Origin: CAYLJV01 sp964510375
GTDB lineage: Archaea; Hadarchaeota; Hadarchaeia; Hadarchaeales; JAGGTB01
NCBI GenBank assembly: GCA_964510375.1
Contig: CAZEBR010000029.1
Coordinates: 1-22,080, forward strand
Direction of reading: 5' to 3'
Length of the DNA stretch: 22,080 nucleotides
Under the pieces are notes generated by a model. That model made no database searches, was not told where the DNA came from, and saw only the letters and a list, made by a program, of their open reading frames with translations. Made by a program: the position numbers and the translations under genes. Below, piece after piece: positions 1 through 7,709 of the stretch (positions are counted from its first letter, which is position 1; each line of letters starts with the position of its first letter).

Positions 1-370
1 TCGCGCTTGCACGCATTGCGAAATTTTCGCACCTGCTGCGCCCCGTAGGGCCTGGAGCCTTGTCTCAGTCTCCATCTCCGGGCGCCCCCTCTCAGGGCCC
101 GTACCCATCTTCGGCTTGGTGAGCCGTTACCTCACCAACGACCTAATAGGCCGCAGTCTCATCCTTGGGCGCCAGAACGTTTCGACGAGGGACTTTATTC
201 CAGTGCCCCCATCTATCGGGTATTATCCCCAGTTTCCCGGGGTTGTCCCCGTCCCAAGGGCAGATTGACCACGTGTTACTGAGCTTTCCGCGGGGCAGCC
301 GAACTGCCCTCCGCTAGCATGGCTTAATCCGACTCCCAGAGCGGTAACCTCCGGCAGAATCAACCGGAAT
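1..370 (-). rRNA. 16S ribosomal RNA, 5' part (runs off the window)
   Basis: The minus strand reads as the first third of an archaeal small-subunit rRNA. Its start, ATTCCGGTTGATTCTGCC, ends at base 370 and matches the conserved archaeal 5' end apart from one base. Conserved blocks follow, including the region around E. coli 315-360 (read on the plus strand as CCCCGTAGGGCCTGGAGCC). The gene continues beyond base 1, so the 3' two thirds, any tRNA-Ala spacer and the 23S are not visible. The unusual base is at 358, where the expected C of GATCC is T. This aligns with E. coli position 18 in the central pseudoknot (see findings). Confidence 0.97.
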
Positions 371-985
371 TTTGCCATACGGAACAAAGCCGTATGGCTG
401 GGAATTGTCACTGTTAGGGGAGTGACATAGGGTATCAGGCTTATCTCGGACCCGAGCTTTTCCGGTCAAGCCGGCATGTTCAGGTCCACATGTAATGTCC
501 CATACCAAAGAGCAAGCAATCTATCATTGCAGGGCGTATTGCCCAACTCAGATTGACGCCAATACCGCGGTATGGGCGTTTCTGTTTATGTTCATAACTT
601 TTACTTAAGTCTTTCCTGAGGGTATTCGGGTCTTGGAAAGGTTATCACCTCTAATACCCTCCATTTAGTGATTGTCGACCGCTGGGTGTTCGAAATTCAT
701 ACCTGTGTACTTAACGGGTCCGGTCCGTAAGAATGCGGTTAGATCGAGGGGGCTACAAGGAGTGTAATCCGCATACTTTGACGACCCTAAGATGTTAAAA
801 AAAATAATGAAAGGCCTCTGCCGGCACCGGGAGCTTCCAACGAGTAATTGATGCACCGGTGTTGGGAATCAAGTGAAATTAATGAATTAACAGTTAGTTG
901 AGACCCCGCTCGGGGGAATGTCTTGTAGTTACATACCGAAATTTTGTACCAGATTGAGAGTTGTGTTATGTTGTTCCGGCAGAGG
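371..985 (-). other. Long structured pre-16S leader
   Basis: No convincing gene lies between the 16S 5' end and the promoter. On the transcribed strand it holds several inverted repeats. GCCATACGG/CCGTATGGC (374-382/390-398) abuts the mature 5' end, and TGTCACT/AGTGACA lies at 406-412/421-427. A near-perfect palindrome reading ACGCCAATACCGCGGTATGG lies around 556-577. GAGGGTATT/AATACCCTC (618-626/653-661) encloses an inner AGGT-TATC-ACCT hairpin. ATGCGGTTA pairs with TAATCCGCAT (733-741/765-774) with one bulge. An 11-base long-range repeat, 815-825 with 976-986, could close the 5' part. One strand of a 16S processing stem is expected here, but its partner lies outside the window. Confidence 0.6.
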
Positions 986-1008
986 CAACGAATTCTATAT
1001 TAGTAATA

Positions 1009-1023
1009 TTTAATAAACTTTCG
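1009..1023 (-). promoter_or_regulatory. BRE/TATA promoter of the rRNA operon
   Basis: On the minus strand CGAAAG (BRE-like) is followed by TTTATTAAA (TATA box, 1009-1017), between the helicase stop codon and the rRNA leader. Transcription would start about 25 bases on, near 985, giving a leader of about 610 nt. A weaker TATA-like CTTAAGTAAA near 603-612 could be a second start. Confidence 0.55.
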
Positions 1024-1046
1024 TGATTCAGAACTTCGTTTTTCAC

Positions 1047-3272
1047 TTAGAGCTCCAATATATTTCCGTATTTTTTAATGTATTCAATAAGCTTCGAGTA
1101 AATATCGTGCGAGCTGATGGTCGAGCTGTCTCCTATTATTATAAGCTTTCTCTTGGCCCTGGTGATTGACACGTTCAGCCTTCTGATGTCTTCGAGAAAG
1201 CCTATATTTCCGGTTTCGTTGCTTCTGACGAGTGATAGCAGGACCACCTCTTTTTCCCTACCTTGGAATCCATCGACGGTATCTATCTCCAGATTTTCGT
1301 CCTGAATCTTTCTTTTTATCAAGTCGGACTGGTCGTCGTAGGGAGTGATGACGGCGATCTCTCTGGGCTCGATACCAAGATCCACGAGCCTCGAGTAAAT
1401 CGATTCAACTATCTCGGCTTCCCTCGGGTTTTCCTTTGAGGTGGACCCCTCTCTACTCCTCTCCTCAGCATCAATCCTCGCCGTGTCCAAATAGACGAGG
1501 GGGTCTTCCGGATCAATTGCTTCATCGATGGTCCCTTCGGAACTTTCAAAACTATCACTCTCGATCAAGTCTTCCAGGGTGTGGTGAGCCACCGATTCGT
1601 CCGCCCTCAAAACACCCTCGTAAAACTCATCATTCGAGAAGTTCATGATCTTGTTATTCATTCTATATTGAGTTTTCAGGACGCTGCGGACCTCGTCGCC
1701 GTAAATTTCTATCAGGGATTCGAATAAAGTGTCGTTTAGGCCAGTGGCATCCTCGCTCAACACGGTCGGGGGTAATTGTTTGTGATCACCAGCCATGATG
1801 ACTTTGTCCGCCATAGTGATGGGAATCCAACAGCTGGGTTCTGTAGCTTGAGTGGCCTCGTCTATTATTACTGTGTCGAAGTGTCTGTCCGACATTAATT
1901 CGGACCCGCAACCGGAGTTCGTGGCGCAGACGACATCGGCCCACTCAATTATTTCGTCAATTGCCTCTTCTTCCAACCTGTCAATTTTTTCGAACAGTTC
2001 GTCGACTCTCTCCTGTATCTCCAGCCAATCGGCCATCTCCTTTATTCTGGAAGGGGGTACTCCTCTCGAGCCGTTACCTTTCTCGGCCAGGGATTTTATC
2101 TTTTCATCGCTCATTCCCCTCCTCCATCTCCCGCTGGGCGAGGTCAAATCGTCCTGCTTTTCCAAAAGTTCCATGGCCTTCTTTCGGAGTTCTTGGCTTT
2201 CCTGATACTTCTCGTTCTGACGAACTATCTCGTCCAGAGTATGCTTCCTGAGCGTCGGAGTAACCCTCGCCGGATGGCCGATCCTTACTACTTTTTCACC
2301 CTCTTCGGCCAGCCATTCTACCAAGTTATCTACCGCAGTATTGGAGTCTGCGGTGCAGAGGACATCTTGACCTTCCCTAACGAGTTTGCGGGCAATTTCT
2401 ACGGAGGTAAACGTCTTACCGGTTCCAGGAGGACCGTGGACGAGGAAAAAAACTTAAGACGAAAGGGCGTTCTCTATGGCCCGTCTCTGTGATTCGTTCA
2501 AATCGCTGTTTAAGGATTCCAAACCGTAGCCGCAATCGTCGAATTCTATATCTTTTCTTCCTAATGCCTTATCCCCAAGTTCTTTCAACCTGGAATCGGA
2601 GGCATCGCAGATTTCGACCAGAGCTTCCAGTTGCCTCTGGTATGTGATATCGTTCACGTATAGATCGCATCTCAAACCTTTACCGTACAGGAACCCCGGC
2701 GGCTTTTTGTCGAAGGCAACCGTAATAGAATAGTTGGTTTTCTCCGCCACGGTGCCGGTCGGATTGTCATCCCGAAGAGGATCGTTTTTTGAGATCATTA
2801 CGAGATCCCCTACGGCGATTTCAGTTTCTGGAAGCTGTTCCCCCTGTTTTTGTCTCATGAACTTTATGAGATGCTTTCCACCCAGTCCGGTCCCTTCGTC
2901 ACGCCCTCGAAGGTGCAATATAGCTCTACCCTTTTCCTCCCTCTCGTAACCGGAAGTGTTTCTGATTTCCCTCTCGTGCCTTTTCATCTCCTCCTCCCTT
3001 TCTATCTCCACCAATCTTTCAAGTTCCATGAAGTGAGATTTGTAATCATCATCTGCACTTGCAATAGAAACGGAAACTCCGGAGACGTTTTCGACATCTC
3101 TCGCCACCTTCTCTGCCACTTCATCGGAGACAAAGACGGTGCCGATAGATCCCTGTATGTTAATTTCTCCCACATCACTTCCATCGACTCCAGATTCACC
3201 GGTGATTGCTCCCAAGAGGTCACCAGGACCGGAGTTCTCGGGCAAGGGAGAGATATATAGCTTTTTCTCCAT
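1047..3272 (-). pseudogene. UPF1/IGHMBP2-like SF1B helicase, split by one in-frame TAA
   Basis: Read through, this is one ORF of about 741 residues, the usual length for archaeal IGHMBP2/Dna2-type superfamily 1B helicases, which unwind DNA or RNA 5' to 3' using ATP. Residues 1-272 form the N-terminal domain and end in the Q-motif-like LNESQRRAIENALSS. Codon 273 (2454-2456) is TAA. Without any frame change the sequence continues V-F-F-L-V-H and Walker A GPPGTGKT (2412-2435). It then shows motif II IIDEATQATEP, motif III GDHKQLPPTV, motif IV QYRMN, motif V TVDGFQGREKEVV and motif VI NVSITRAKRKL. A start at TTG 2324 would lack Walker A, so the 3' half alone would be inactive. ATG 3272 has a GGAGGAT ribosome site just upstream. 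The fold and family are well supported. Whether it is a true pseudogene or a sequence error (AAA to TAA) is open. Confidence 0.88.
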
Positions 3273-3387
3273 ATTGATCCTCCAAGTAGGAGTTGTACCA
3301 AGTTTTATTCCTTTTTAATTATTTGGTGAAGTGGTCCCTACATTTCGACTTTCGAATTTTCACATTCGATAAATTAGATTCTAAGGG

Positions 3388-3407
3388 GTAGAAAAAAAGA
3401 AAAAGGG
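3388..3407 (-). terminator. T-rich terminator after the zinc-finger gene
   Basis: On the minus strand, about 15-30 bases after the zinc-finger stop codon, the sequence is CCTTTTTCTTTTTTTCTACC. Such U-rich tracts terminate archaeal RNA polymerase without needing a hairpin. It separates this gene from the helicase downstream. Confidence 0.55.
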
Positions 3408-3420
3408 TATAGAGACCGCA

Positions 3421-3687
3421 TCAGAGAAGTCCTACTATTATGATGATAAACGCGATTATCGCTAGAACTATTGAAACCATCATCACGGGCTCCGTGGCTT
3501 TCCTAGCGCCGGTCCAAGGCTCCCGTTTGGATTCAGTTTCTTCGGCGACTTCCTCTGTAGGTTCTTCGGCGGGTTCTTCGGCAGTTTCTTCGGTTTCTTC
3601 TATCTCCTCTGGATGCATCGCTCTAGCGTGTGCTTTTAAATCCTCTTCGTTGTCAAAACTTTTTCCACAAATTTCACATTCTGGCAA
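3421..3687 (-). CDS. Small C2H2 zinc-finger protein with acidic linker and C-terminal membrane anchor
   Basis: The 88-residue product has three parts. Residues 4-25 form one classical zinc finger, C-X2-C-X12-H-X4-H (CEICGKSF...HARAMH). Residues 26-53 are a very acidic, Pro/Thr-containing stretch of near repeats (EETAEEPAEEPTEEVAEE), encoded by repetitive TTC-TTC-GG DNA. Residues about 67-88 are one hydrophobic helix (VMMVSIVLAIIAFIIIIVGL) ending at the C-terminus, as in tail-anchored proteins. There is no N-terminal signal peptide, so the finger should face the cytoplasm. The start is TTG at 3687, preceded by GGGGTGAG. No known family is recognised beyond the finger. DNA, RNA or protein binding at the membrane is inferred only from architecture. 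A U-rich terminator follows, so it is probably transcribed alone. Confidence 0.85.
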   Translation of the reverse strand: MPECEICGKSFDNEEDLKAHARAMHPEEIEETEETAEEPAEEPTEEVAEETESKREPWTGARKATEPVMMVSIVLAIIAFIIIIVGLL

Positions 3688-3877
3688 GGTCTCACCCCAT
3701 GTCTATTAATGAGGGATGCTTAAAAAAGAATTTTTATTTTTTGGGTATGTGTTGGCCTTAATCAAACGTATTTCTCTATATTGAAATTACTTGAGGGGAT
3801 ACTCACGACCAATCATAAGAATTATATCGTTGGAAAAAATTTCTAAATTTGTGATAAAATAAAGAGGTGTCCATATT

Positions 3878-4111
3878 TTGAGCAATATTAGAAAAATTGG
3901 GGTTTTGGACACGATAGTGGGCGTATTGGCCCTTCTCTCACTTCTCTTTGATGTAGGCGTTATCAGGAGGATCACGGCTAACATGCAAAATATAGTTTCA
4001 AGGATCGGAAATTTTGTTGCCCTGTTTTTGAAATACTCCCCCCATCTTTCGGCCGTACTCCTAATCTTTACTGGAATTATTTTGATAGGTTACAATGTAG
4101 TTCTCCGATAA
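3878..4111 (+). CDS. Small two-helix membrane protein, function unknown
   Basis: This 77-residue protein has hydrophobic helices at about residues 8-28 (VLDTIVGVLALLSLLFDVGV) and 56-75 (LSAVLLIFTGIILIGYNVVL), separated by an amphipathic segment with Arg and Lys. The start is TTG at 3878, with GAGGTG eight bases upstream, which fixes the reading frame. It diverges from the zinc-finger gene. A hairpin with a T-rich loop lies just downstream, so it appears to be a single-gene unit. I do not recognise the family. Confidence 0.7.
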   Translation: MSNIRKIGVLDTIVGVLALLSLLFDVGVIRRITANMQNIVSRIGNFVALFLKYSPHLSAVLLIFTGIILIGYNVVLR

Positions 4112-4120
4112 ATATTTTAT

Positions 4121-4149
4121 AAAAATCGACTATTTTTTTCTCGATTTTT
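4121..4149 (+). terminator. Hairpin with T-tract loop
   Basis: AAAAATCGA (4121-4129) and TCGATTTTT (4141-4149) form a 9-bp inverted repeat around a loop containing TATTTTTTTC. It lies ten bases after the stop of the two-helix membrane protein and before the response regulator. It offers both a hairpin and U-runs, which suits termination. Confidence 0.55.
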
Positions 4150-4226
4150 GTCCCAGATTCAAATACTATTCGGTGTCAGAATTAATATGACAAATCAAGC
4201 AATTAATTGGGTGGGAGGAGATTATT

Positions 4227-4937
4227 ATTCTTAAAATTCTCTTAGTCGACGATGAAAAGGATCTTCTCATTCAGGCAAGAAAGTTTCTTGAGAAAATAGA
4301 AGAGCGGTTTGATGTCAGGACCGCAATTTCGGTAAGCGAAGGTTTAGAAAAATTAAACATGGAATTTGATGCGATAATCTCGGATTATAAGATGCCTAAT
4401 ATGGATGGCTTAGATTTTCTGGAGGTAATAAGGAGCATGGGTTATGATATACCATTTATAATTTTCACTGGAAAGGCAGGTAAGAAAACGGCCCTTGAAG
4501 CTATGAAGCTTGGTGCAGATCACTTCGTTATGAAGGGCGGAGACCCGAGGAAGCAGTATCAAGTCCTGGCAGAGAAAGTCTTGGAAAAGATAGAGGAGAG
4601 AGGCGCAAAGAAGACCCGGGGAAAACTAAGGTTACCCTCAAAAATTGTCAAAGGTTTTGTCGAAAATTCGAACATCTCAGCTCAGGTTTCTACTAGTATC
4701 CTAAATTCTAAGTTGCTGGAGTATTGGCTAAAGAGGAATGCTCTAAGGAATTCTTCTGTTACTCTTGGCATAGATAATGAAGAATTTCATAAACACGTAG
4801 AAAGGAAAATCGACGAAAAAACGGAGAGAAAGCTGAATGAACTCGTCGATAAGCTCAGGAGATACAAGAAGTTGGAAGATAGGTTTTTATCGATTTTCGA
4901 GGAGTTAATGGAAGAAAGCAAGAGTATTAACGAATGA
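4227..4937 (+). CDS. Response regulator: receiver domain plus helical C-terminus, ATT start
   Basis: Extending upstream of the first ATG (4359) restores a complete CheY-like receiver. LKILLVDDEKDLL gives the acidic pair D8/D9, SDYKMPNMDGLDFL the phospho-acceptor D53, IFTGKA the conserved T81, and FVMKGGD the conserved K103. Residues about 120-236 have no known output domain. They are charged and end in a predicted coiled coil (residues about 190-230). No ATG, GTG or TTG lies in frame between the stop at 4188 and D8. The likely start is one of three ATT codons at 4221-4229, best 4227, with GGGAGGAG just before it. Starting at ATG 4359 would delete half the receiver. No histidine kinase is in view. 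The stop overlaps the next gene as ATGA (4934-4937). The domain is certain. The start is not, and a base error that destroyed a TTG or ATG is possible. Confidence 0.85.
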   Translation: MLKILLVDDEKDLLIQARKFLEKIEERFDVRTAISVSEGLEKLNMEFDAIISDYKMPNMDGLDFLEVIRSMGYDIPFIIFTGKAGKKTALEAMKLGADHFVMKGGDPRKQYQVLAEKVLEKIEERGAKKTRGKLRLPSKIVKGFVENSNISAQVSTSILNSKLLEYWLKRNALRNSSVTLGIDNEEFHKHVERKIDEKTERKLNELVDKLRRYKKLEDRFLSIFEELMEESKSINE

Positions 4938-5574
4938 TCGAATTCTAAACAAGAGAGGAGAAAGCGATAAGGCTTACACTGAAGATTTCTGGATCAAGCG
5001 GGATAGTGAGGGTACTATTATAGGGGAGAAATTTTCAGAATTCATTTATGAAGGTACGACTGATGAGACGTCCATTACTATTTACGGCCTTGACGAGCAA
5101 GGAAAAAAAGAGATTTGTGAAATGAAGTTTAGGTTTAAAGAAATAACTTGGATCGTCTATCTCTCGATAAAGAACCAACTAGGCGATTCTACCGAAGAGA
5201 TAGCAACTCTTTATGATCTTCTTGACAAGACTTCCGTGCCTGTTATACAGGCCAGCCCTTGGCGTAATGTTCCAATACAATCAAATTATTCAGATAATTC
5301 CGAATTTCAGGCAGACCTGAAAAAGCGATATAAGGAGTGGGGTAGAGTAGAGGGAAAGTTCGACGAGTGGAAGAAGGAGGGGGAAATAAAGAAGGAGATA
5401 GAAGCGAGCCCGATACAGATTGATAAACGAATTGAAGACCTACAGAAAGAAATAGATGCCTATGTCTTTTCTATTTTCGATTTGGGCATGGGAGAAGTGA
5501 AGGAGATATTGGAAGATCTAGAAGTTAGGGACCCTACCGAAAAATCTATTTTGAGATATTTGAAAAAAATTTAA
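4934..5574 (+). pseudogene. Unknown gene coupled to the response regulator, with an apparent 1-base deletion near its start
   Basis: The uninterrupted part from ATG 5122 gives 150 residues, but the same frame stays open and protein-like back to about 4948 (KAYTEDFWIKRDSEGTIIG, ITIYGLDEQGKKEICEMKF) with no start codon. ATG 4934, in ATGA overlap with the regulator's stop, reads M-I-E-F and then TAA. Adding one base near 4944-4946 (TTC-TAA to TTC-TTA) joins it to the long frame and gives about 213 residues. The C-terminus (KRIEDLQKEIDAYVFSIFDL, then EILEDLE) faintly resembles the ID-x-x-V-Y-x-L-Y-G-L element seen at the end of some Eco57I/TaqI-like restriction-methylase proteins, but no catalytic motif is present. 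The middle is rich in Lys/Glu and probably helical. Overlap with the regulator suggests translational coupling and a joint role. Function is unknown. Confidence 0.6.
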
Positions 5575-5599
5575 GAGTATTATCTTGAAATTAGCCGAG

Positions 5600-5606
5600 T
5601 TATATA
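5600..5606 (+). promoter_or_regulatory. TATA box of the ABC transporter operon
   Basis: TTATATA lies 54 bases before the TTG start at 5660, in an AT-rich gap after the preceding gene. A transcription start near 5630 would leave a leader of about 30 nt containing GAAGGGA as the ribosome site. Confidence 0.4.
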
Positions 5607-5659
5607 GCTTTAATTTTTAAGTTAATCGTACTAATGTTTTTTAAGAAGGGAATCGAACT

Positions 5660-6604
5660 TTGAGCGAAGTATTATTATCTCTCAAAAACGTCTCTAAGAA
5701 ATATAACGATTATCTGGCCCTAGATAACGTATCTTTTGAGATAGAAAAGGGAGAGAACTTCGGGTATATCGGGCCTAACGGTGCTGGAAAAACGACGACG
5801 ATAAAAATAATTGTTGGCCTCCTATCCGACTTTGAGGGCACTGTCCGGATAGAAAATCTTAAGATACCTGAAGAAAAGGAGAAGGTTCACGAAAAAATAG
5901 GCTATCTTCCTCAGAACGTCTCTTTTCAGGGATGGCGAACTGTCGAACACACGCTCAGATCCTTCGGAAAGCTTTCGGGGATGGACGGGAATCTAGAGCG
6001 TCGTATTGACGAGGTTATTCGACTCATCGGGTTGAAAAAGGATCGAGATAGGAAAATTGGCGACCTTTCGGGTGGAATGATTCAAAGAGTGGGTCTTGCG
6101 CAGGCACTGCTCCATGACCCCGAATTCTTGGTTCTCGATGAGCCTTTGAGCGGTTTAGATCCTGCAAGTAGACAGGAGGTAAAAAAGATTATCAAAAAGC
6201 TCGGCGAGGGCGGAACTACGATTTTATTCTCATCCCATATTTTAAGCGACGTTCAGGAGGTCGCGACGAAGATTGGGATAATTGACCTCGGAAAAATTGT
6301 TCGGGTAGGTTCCTTTGAGGAGTTAAAATCAAAGCTCGTGGAACCCAACAGGATAAAAGTGGAGCTGTCAAGGAATTCGGGGAAATGCGACAAATTGGAA
6401 TCCGTGAAAGGGGTTAAAAAAATTCATCAGGCAACAACGGAGAGAATATTTGTTTACATGGAACCGGAATACGATTTGGACGATACGAGCTACAGGGTCA
6501 TTCAAAAACTAATGGAACTAGGGTGTAAAATCCGGAGTTTTGCACCAGTTACTCCCGATCTCGATGATGTATATTTGAACTACGTGGAGAGTGAAAGGGA
6601 ATGA
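5660..6604 (+). CDS. ABC transporter ATP-binding protein (ABC-2 type)
   Basis: The 314-residue ATPase energises the membrane partner encoded next. It shows Walker A GPNGAGKT (38-45), Q-loop LPQN (about 83-86), signature LSGGM (136-140), Walker B FLVLDEP (about 156-162), D-loop SGLD and the H-loop SSH (H193). A roughly 90-residue C-terminal extension is typical of drug, lipid or Na+ type ABC-2 exporters (CcmA/NatA-like). The start is TTG 5660, supported by an upstream AAGGGA. The stop overlaps the permease start as ATGA (6601-6604), which indicates translational coupling. Family is certain, but the substrate cannot be read from sequence. Confidence 0.95.
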   Translation: MSEVLLSLKNVSKKYNDYLALDNVSFEIEKGENFGYIGPNGAGKTTTIKIIVGLLSDFEGTVRIENLKIPEEKEKVHEKIGYLPQNVSFQGWRTVEHTLRSFGKLSGMDGNLERRIDEVIRLIGLKKDRDRKIGDLSGGMIQRVGLAQALLHDPEFLVLDEPLSGLDPASRQEVKKIIKKLGEGGTTILFSSHILSDVQEVATKIGIIDLGKIVRVGSFEELKSKLVEPNRIKVELSRNSGKCDKLESVKGVKKIHQATTERIFVYMEPEYDLDDTSYRVIQKLMELGCKIRSFAPVTPDLDDVYLNYVESERE

Positions 6605-7260
6605 GCCTTTCGCTACTTTTCAAAGACGAGTTGAAGGGTTTTTACCGGTCGAAAGTCATGCTCGCTTTATGGGTTGGTCTGCCCGCTTTGGTTTTTATAC
6701 TTCGGGTCGTTAATCCTGCAGCAGAAGGGATACCCCTTACTCTTCTCTCTGCAATAATCGTTTCGAGCATCGGTGGAACGCTGGCCGCAGTCATGTTGGC
6801 GGTTTCCATAATCCACGAGAAGGAAAAAAATGTCTACGACCTTTACCTGATTAGACCTATAAAAAGACGTGATATATTAGTTTCTAAATTTGCATCAGTT
6901 TACCTTTGTATTTCTATAGCAAGCGTTTTGGCTCTCCTCACGGGCTTGATGGTAGATTATTTCCAGATGGGCAGTTTACCCTTGTCAACGATCGAGGAAT
7001 CGGCAAAATCAATGGTTACCAGCCTCTCAATGATGGCCATATCGAGTTCTGCCGGTGTTTTGATTGGTGTAATATCACCGGAGGTTCTGATAGGAGCGAT
7101 ACTCGTTATTTATGGAGGGAATCAGGTTTCGGTTCTCCCCTCCCTGCCGTCCTTGCTAGGTATCTCCGATTCTTTATTTTTCACTGTCTTTTTGGGATTA
7201 ATTTCAACGATCGTTCTTTTGACATTAGCTATCGTTTTTTTTTTTTTTTTACAGTTTTGA
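6601..7260 (+). CDS. ABC-2 type membrane permease
   Basis: This 219-residue protein has about six hydrophobic helices (residues about 20-36, 45-68, 93-116, 136-158, 160-182 and 188-216). Between helices 2 and 3 is HEKEKNVYDLYLIRPIKRRD, the coupling motif of the ABC-2/NatB family in which the LIRP-like sequence precedes basic residues. It partners the ATPase through the ATGA overlap. The C-terminus is odd. A run of 16 T (7235-7250) encodes consecutive Phe and the protein stops four codons later without the usual basic tail. A change in T-number would extend it to about 7328 in another frame (TVLKTCIPVS...). The true C-terminus is therefore uncertain. Confidence 0.88.
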   Translation: MSLSLLFKDELKGFYRSKVMLALWVGLPALVFILRVVNPAAEGIPLTLLSAIIVSSIGGTLAAVMLAVSIIHEKEKNVYDLYLIRPIKRRDILVSKFASVYLCISIASVLALLTGLMVDYFQMGSLPLSTIEESAKSMVTSLSMMAISSSAGVLIGVISPEVLIGAILVIYGGNQVSVLPSLPSLLGISDSLFFTVFLGLISTIVLLTLAIVFFFFLQF

Positions 7261-7709
7261 AGACCTGTATACCGGTATCGTTTGTCATGGAATGTAAGTT
7301 TGAAGAGCTTGTTTCTTGTATCAAATGATGAATGATTGAAAAGTCGTTTGTCTGAAAACTCCTTCTAAAATTCAAAATATAGCGCGATGCTAAGGTAGAA
7401 AAATGAGGGGGTAATGGCTCCGAGCTAGACGTCGGTAGGTTTGATTTTTGCTTGCAGGAATCATAAGAGCGTAATTTGACTTTATTCTTTAGGTTCGCCT
7501 TCAAGACGTGAACGATATCTGTCCTCTTCCATAGATTGGAGGTTTTATCAGCATAGGCAGGCTAATAAGGTATAAATTAGACTCTAAAAAGTGTTTTCAG
7601 TCCAAAAAATTATATATTATTCCGGTGAAATAGAAAATAAATAGTTTACAAATCCAAAAGATAAAATTTTAAATAGTAATAACTATTTTAGTAAAGCAGG
7701 TGAATAAGA
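7261..7709 (+). other. Intergenic region between the ABC operon and the histone gene
   Basis: No protein-like ORF was found in this 449-base stretch. It contains a perfect palindrome ATACCGGTAT (7269-7278), a purine-rich AATGAGGGGGTAATGG near 7400-7416, a TATA-like TTATATATTA at 7610-7619 and, closer to the histone, ATTTTAAATAG. An unannotated small RNA is possible, but nothing recognisable supports one. Confidence 0.4.
7666..7688 (+). promoter_or_regulatory. Histone promoter with overlapping inverted repeat
   Basis: TTTTAAATAG ends near 7676, a position that would start transcription about 12 bases before the histone ATG. It overlaps the inverted repeat AAATAGT (7671-7677) - AATA - ACTATTT (7682-7688). 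The overlap makes it a candidate operator, although AT-rich repeats also arise by chance. Confidence 0.4.

Noticed and set aside
685..705. tRNA-like T-arm GTTCGAAATTC
   Set aside because: No matching stem, anticodon arm or acceptor stem around it.
665..856. 63-codon minus-strand ORF in the 16S leader
   Set aside because: Lies inside a transcript dominated by hairpins, has no ribosome site, and its translation is not protein-like.
3530..3605. Repeated TTCTTCGG units as a possible tandem repeat element
   Set aside because: They encode the acidic linker of the zinc-finger protein and need no other explanation.
7325..7355. C/D-box-like pair ATGATGA ... CTGA
   Set aside because: Box spacing is wrong and there are no convincing D' and C' boxes, so an sRNA cannot be supported.
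7229..7504. 91-codon minus-strand ORF after the permease
   Set aside because: Ends in a Lys run made by the antisense of the T-tract; composition and lack of ribosome site suggest chance.
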